A stretch of DNA of 7,414 bases from DATKQI01 sp035532755 (GTDB lineage: Bacteria; Pseudomonadota; Alphaproteobacteria; Acetobacterales; Acetobacteraceae), in NCBI GenBank assembly GCA_035532755.1, contig DATKQI010000375.1, forward strand, positions 1 through 7,414, written 5' to 3'. Below are positions 6,721-7,414 of this stretch, one piece after another (position 1 is the stretch's first letter; every line of letters begins with the position of its first letter). The notes under the pieces were generated by a model. The model saw only the letters and a program-made list of their open reading frames with translations. It made no database searches and was not told the origin of the DNA. The position numbers and the translations under genes are program-made.

Positions 6721-6757
6721 ATGGATGCGGCGTTTCCGCCGAGGCGGCGCCGGCTTG

Positions 6758-6882
6758 TTTCGGATGCTGCGGCAGACTGGCGCGGGGCGCGCGGGCCTGT
6801 CAAATAGAGCGGCGCCGACGATCGGGCACAAATCGTTGTTTTGTCACGCTTCCTGCAAACATCCGGAAGCACATCCGAAAAG
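6758..6882. repeat. Three copies of CATCCGRAA in the divergent control region
   Basis: The 188-bp gap between the divergent genes (6708-6895) holds CATCCGGAA at 6860-6868, CATCCGAAA at 6872-6880 and an exact inverted copy (TTTCGGATG on +) at 6758-6766. The first two form a 12-bp tandem repeat (6859-6870 and 6871-6882, 9 of 12 identical). Each copy is oriented toward the gene it precedes: two toward the SDR and one toward the binding-protein gene. They are candidate operator half-sites for a sugar-responsive regulator not encoded in this window. CATCCG alone is common in GC-rich DNA, so the support is modest. The only promoter-like sequence I see is TTGACA on the - strand (6803-6798), without a convincing -10. 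Confidence 0.4.
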
Positions 6883-6895
6883 AAGGACCCTGCCG

Positions 6896-7414
6896 ATGAC
6901 CGACGAGACCGCCCGCTATCCCTCGCTGGCCGGCAAGGCCGTGCTGATCACCGGCGGCGCATCCGGCATCGGCGCGGCGATGGTGGAGGCGTTCGCCCGG
7001 CAGGGCAGCCGCGTGTTCTTCATCGACATCGACACCGGATCGGGCGCAGCCCTCGCCGAACGGCTGGACGGCGCGGCCCGGTTCCACACCTGCGACGTGA
7101 CCGACATCGCCGCCTTGCGCACGACGATTCGCACCATCGAAGCGGACGCGGGCGGCGCACTGGGCGTACTCGTGAACAACGCGGCGCGCGACGACCGCCA
7201 CGGCGTCGAGGCCGTGGAGCCAGATTCCTGGCATCGCACGCTGGCGTTGAACCTCGACCACCAGTTCTTCGCGACCCAGGCGGTGGTGCCCGCGATGGCC
7301 GCGCGCGGCGGCGGATCGGTCATCCTGCTCGGCTCGCTCTCCTGGATGCGCGGACTGCCGGGCATGGTGGGCTACACCACCGCGAAGGCGGCGATCGGCG
7401 GGCTCGCGCGCACA
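6896..7414 (+). CDS. SDR dehydrogenase, XylB-like aldose 1-dehydrogenase (3' end outside window)
   Basis: The first 173 residues of a short-chain dehydrogenase/reductase are present. The Rossmann motif TGGASGIG is at 19-26. D44 at the end of beta-2 favours NAD+ over NADP+. CDV is at 66-68, NNA at 94-96, and the catalytic triad is S147, Y160 and K164. From memory, the YPSLAGK start, NNAxxDDRH (94-102) and GSxSWxxGLxxxVxYxTAK pattern (146-164) closely match Caulobacter D-xylose 1-dehydrogenase (XylB) and related aldose dehydrogenases. Such enzymes oxidise an aldose to the aldonolactone. About 70-80 residues are missing at the right edge. The start is ATG with AAGGA (6883-6887) eight nt upstream. 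Divergence from the importer-mutarotase operon supports a sugar-oxidation role, with D-xylose, L-arabinose or a related aldose as candidate substrates. The exact sugar is uncertain. Confidence 0.92.
   Translation, partial: MTDETARYPSLAGKAVLITGGASGIGAAMVEAFARQGSRVFFIDIDTGSGAALAERLDGAARFHTCDVTDIAALRTTIRTIEADAGGALGVLVNNAARDDRHGVEAVEPDSWHRTLALNLDHQFFATQAVVPAMAARGGGSVILLGSLSWMRGLPGMVGYTTAKAAIGGLART

Noticed and set aside
6775..6803. Sigma-70-type promoter for the importer operon (TTGACA on - strand)
   Set aside because: The -35 hexamer is perfect, but nothing at 16-18 bp spacing resembles a -10 (best CCAGTC/CAGTCT). It is not reported as a promoter.
5352..6899. 515-codon open frame on the + strand opposite the binding-protein gene
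   Set aside because: Its composition is dominated by Arg/Gly/His/Gln and it has no motif. It lies wholly antisense to a well-supported SBP gene and the start of MalF.

Overview
The window looks like a high-GC alphaproteobacterial chromosome. Third codon positions are overwhelmingly G or C, SD sequences are short, GTG starts are common, and the gene content fits Rhodospirillales/Acetobacteraceae. That placement is an inference from style and gene content, with no marker gene to prove it. No rRNA, tRNA, CRISPR array, insertion sequence or phage-like gene is visible.

Left block (1-2838, + strand): the 3' end of a sensor histidine kinase overlaps a complete NtrC-type, sigma-54-dependent response regulator. 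Directly downstream lies a very good -24/-12 (sigma-54) promoter, TTGGCAC-N5-TTGCT at 1987-2003. It is preceded by two related 17-bp dyads spaced 22 bp centre to centre, which sit inside the last codons of the regulator gene. The promoter faces a gene for an exported protein of unknown function. That protein consists of two copies of a small beta-rich domain joined by a His/Pro-rich linker. The block therefore reads as a self-contained signalling module of kinase, activator, enhancer sites, sigma-54 promoter and secreted effector. Its logic resembles the ZraSR-ZraP envelope zinc/stress system, although the effector is not visibly a ZraP homologue. A perfect 12-bp hairpin at 2810-2837 closes the block.

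Right block (2839-7414): a - strand operon encodes a sugar ABC importer, in the order substrate-binding protein (apparent Tat signal), MalF-type permease, MalG-type permease, then an aldose 1-epimerase. Junctions are 4 nt, 1 nt (or an overlap) and 3 nt. No ATPase subunit is present in this operon. Diverging from it across a 188-bp control region is the start of an SDR dehydrogenase on the + strand, cut by the window edge, that strongly resembles the D-xylose 1-dehydrogenase (XylB) group. Together these suggest uptake of an aldose, anomer interconversion by the mutarotase, and oxidation to the aldonolactone, as in a Weimberg- or Dahms-type oxidative pathway. The precise sugar cannot be read from the sequence. 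The divergent region carries three copies of the 9-mer CATCCGRAA, which are candidate operator sites.
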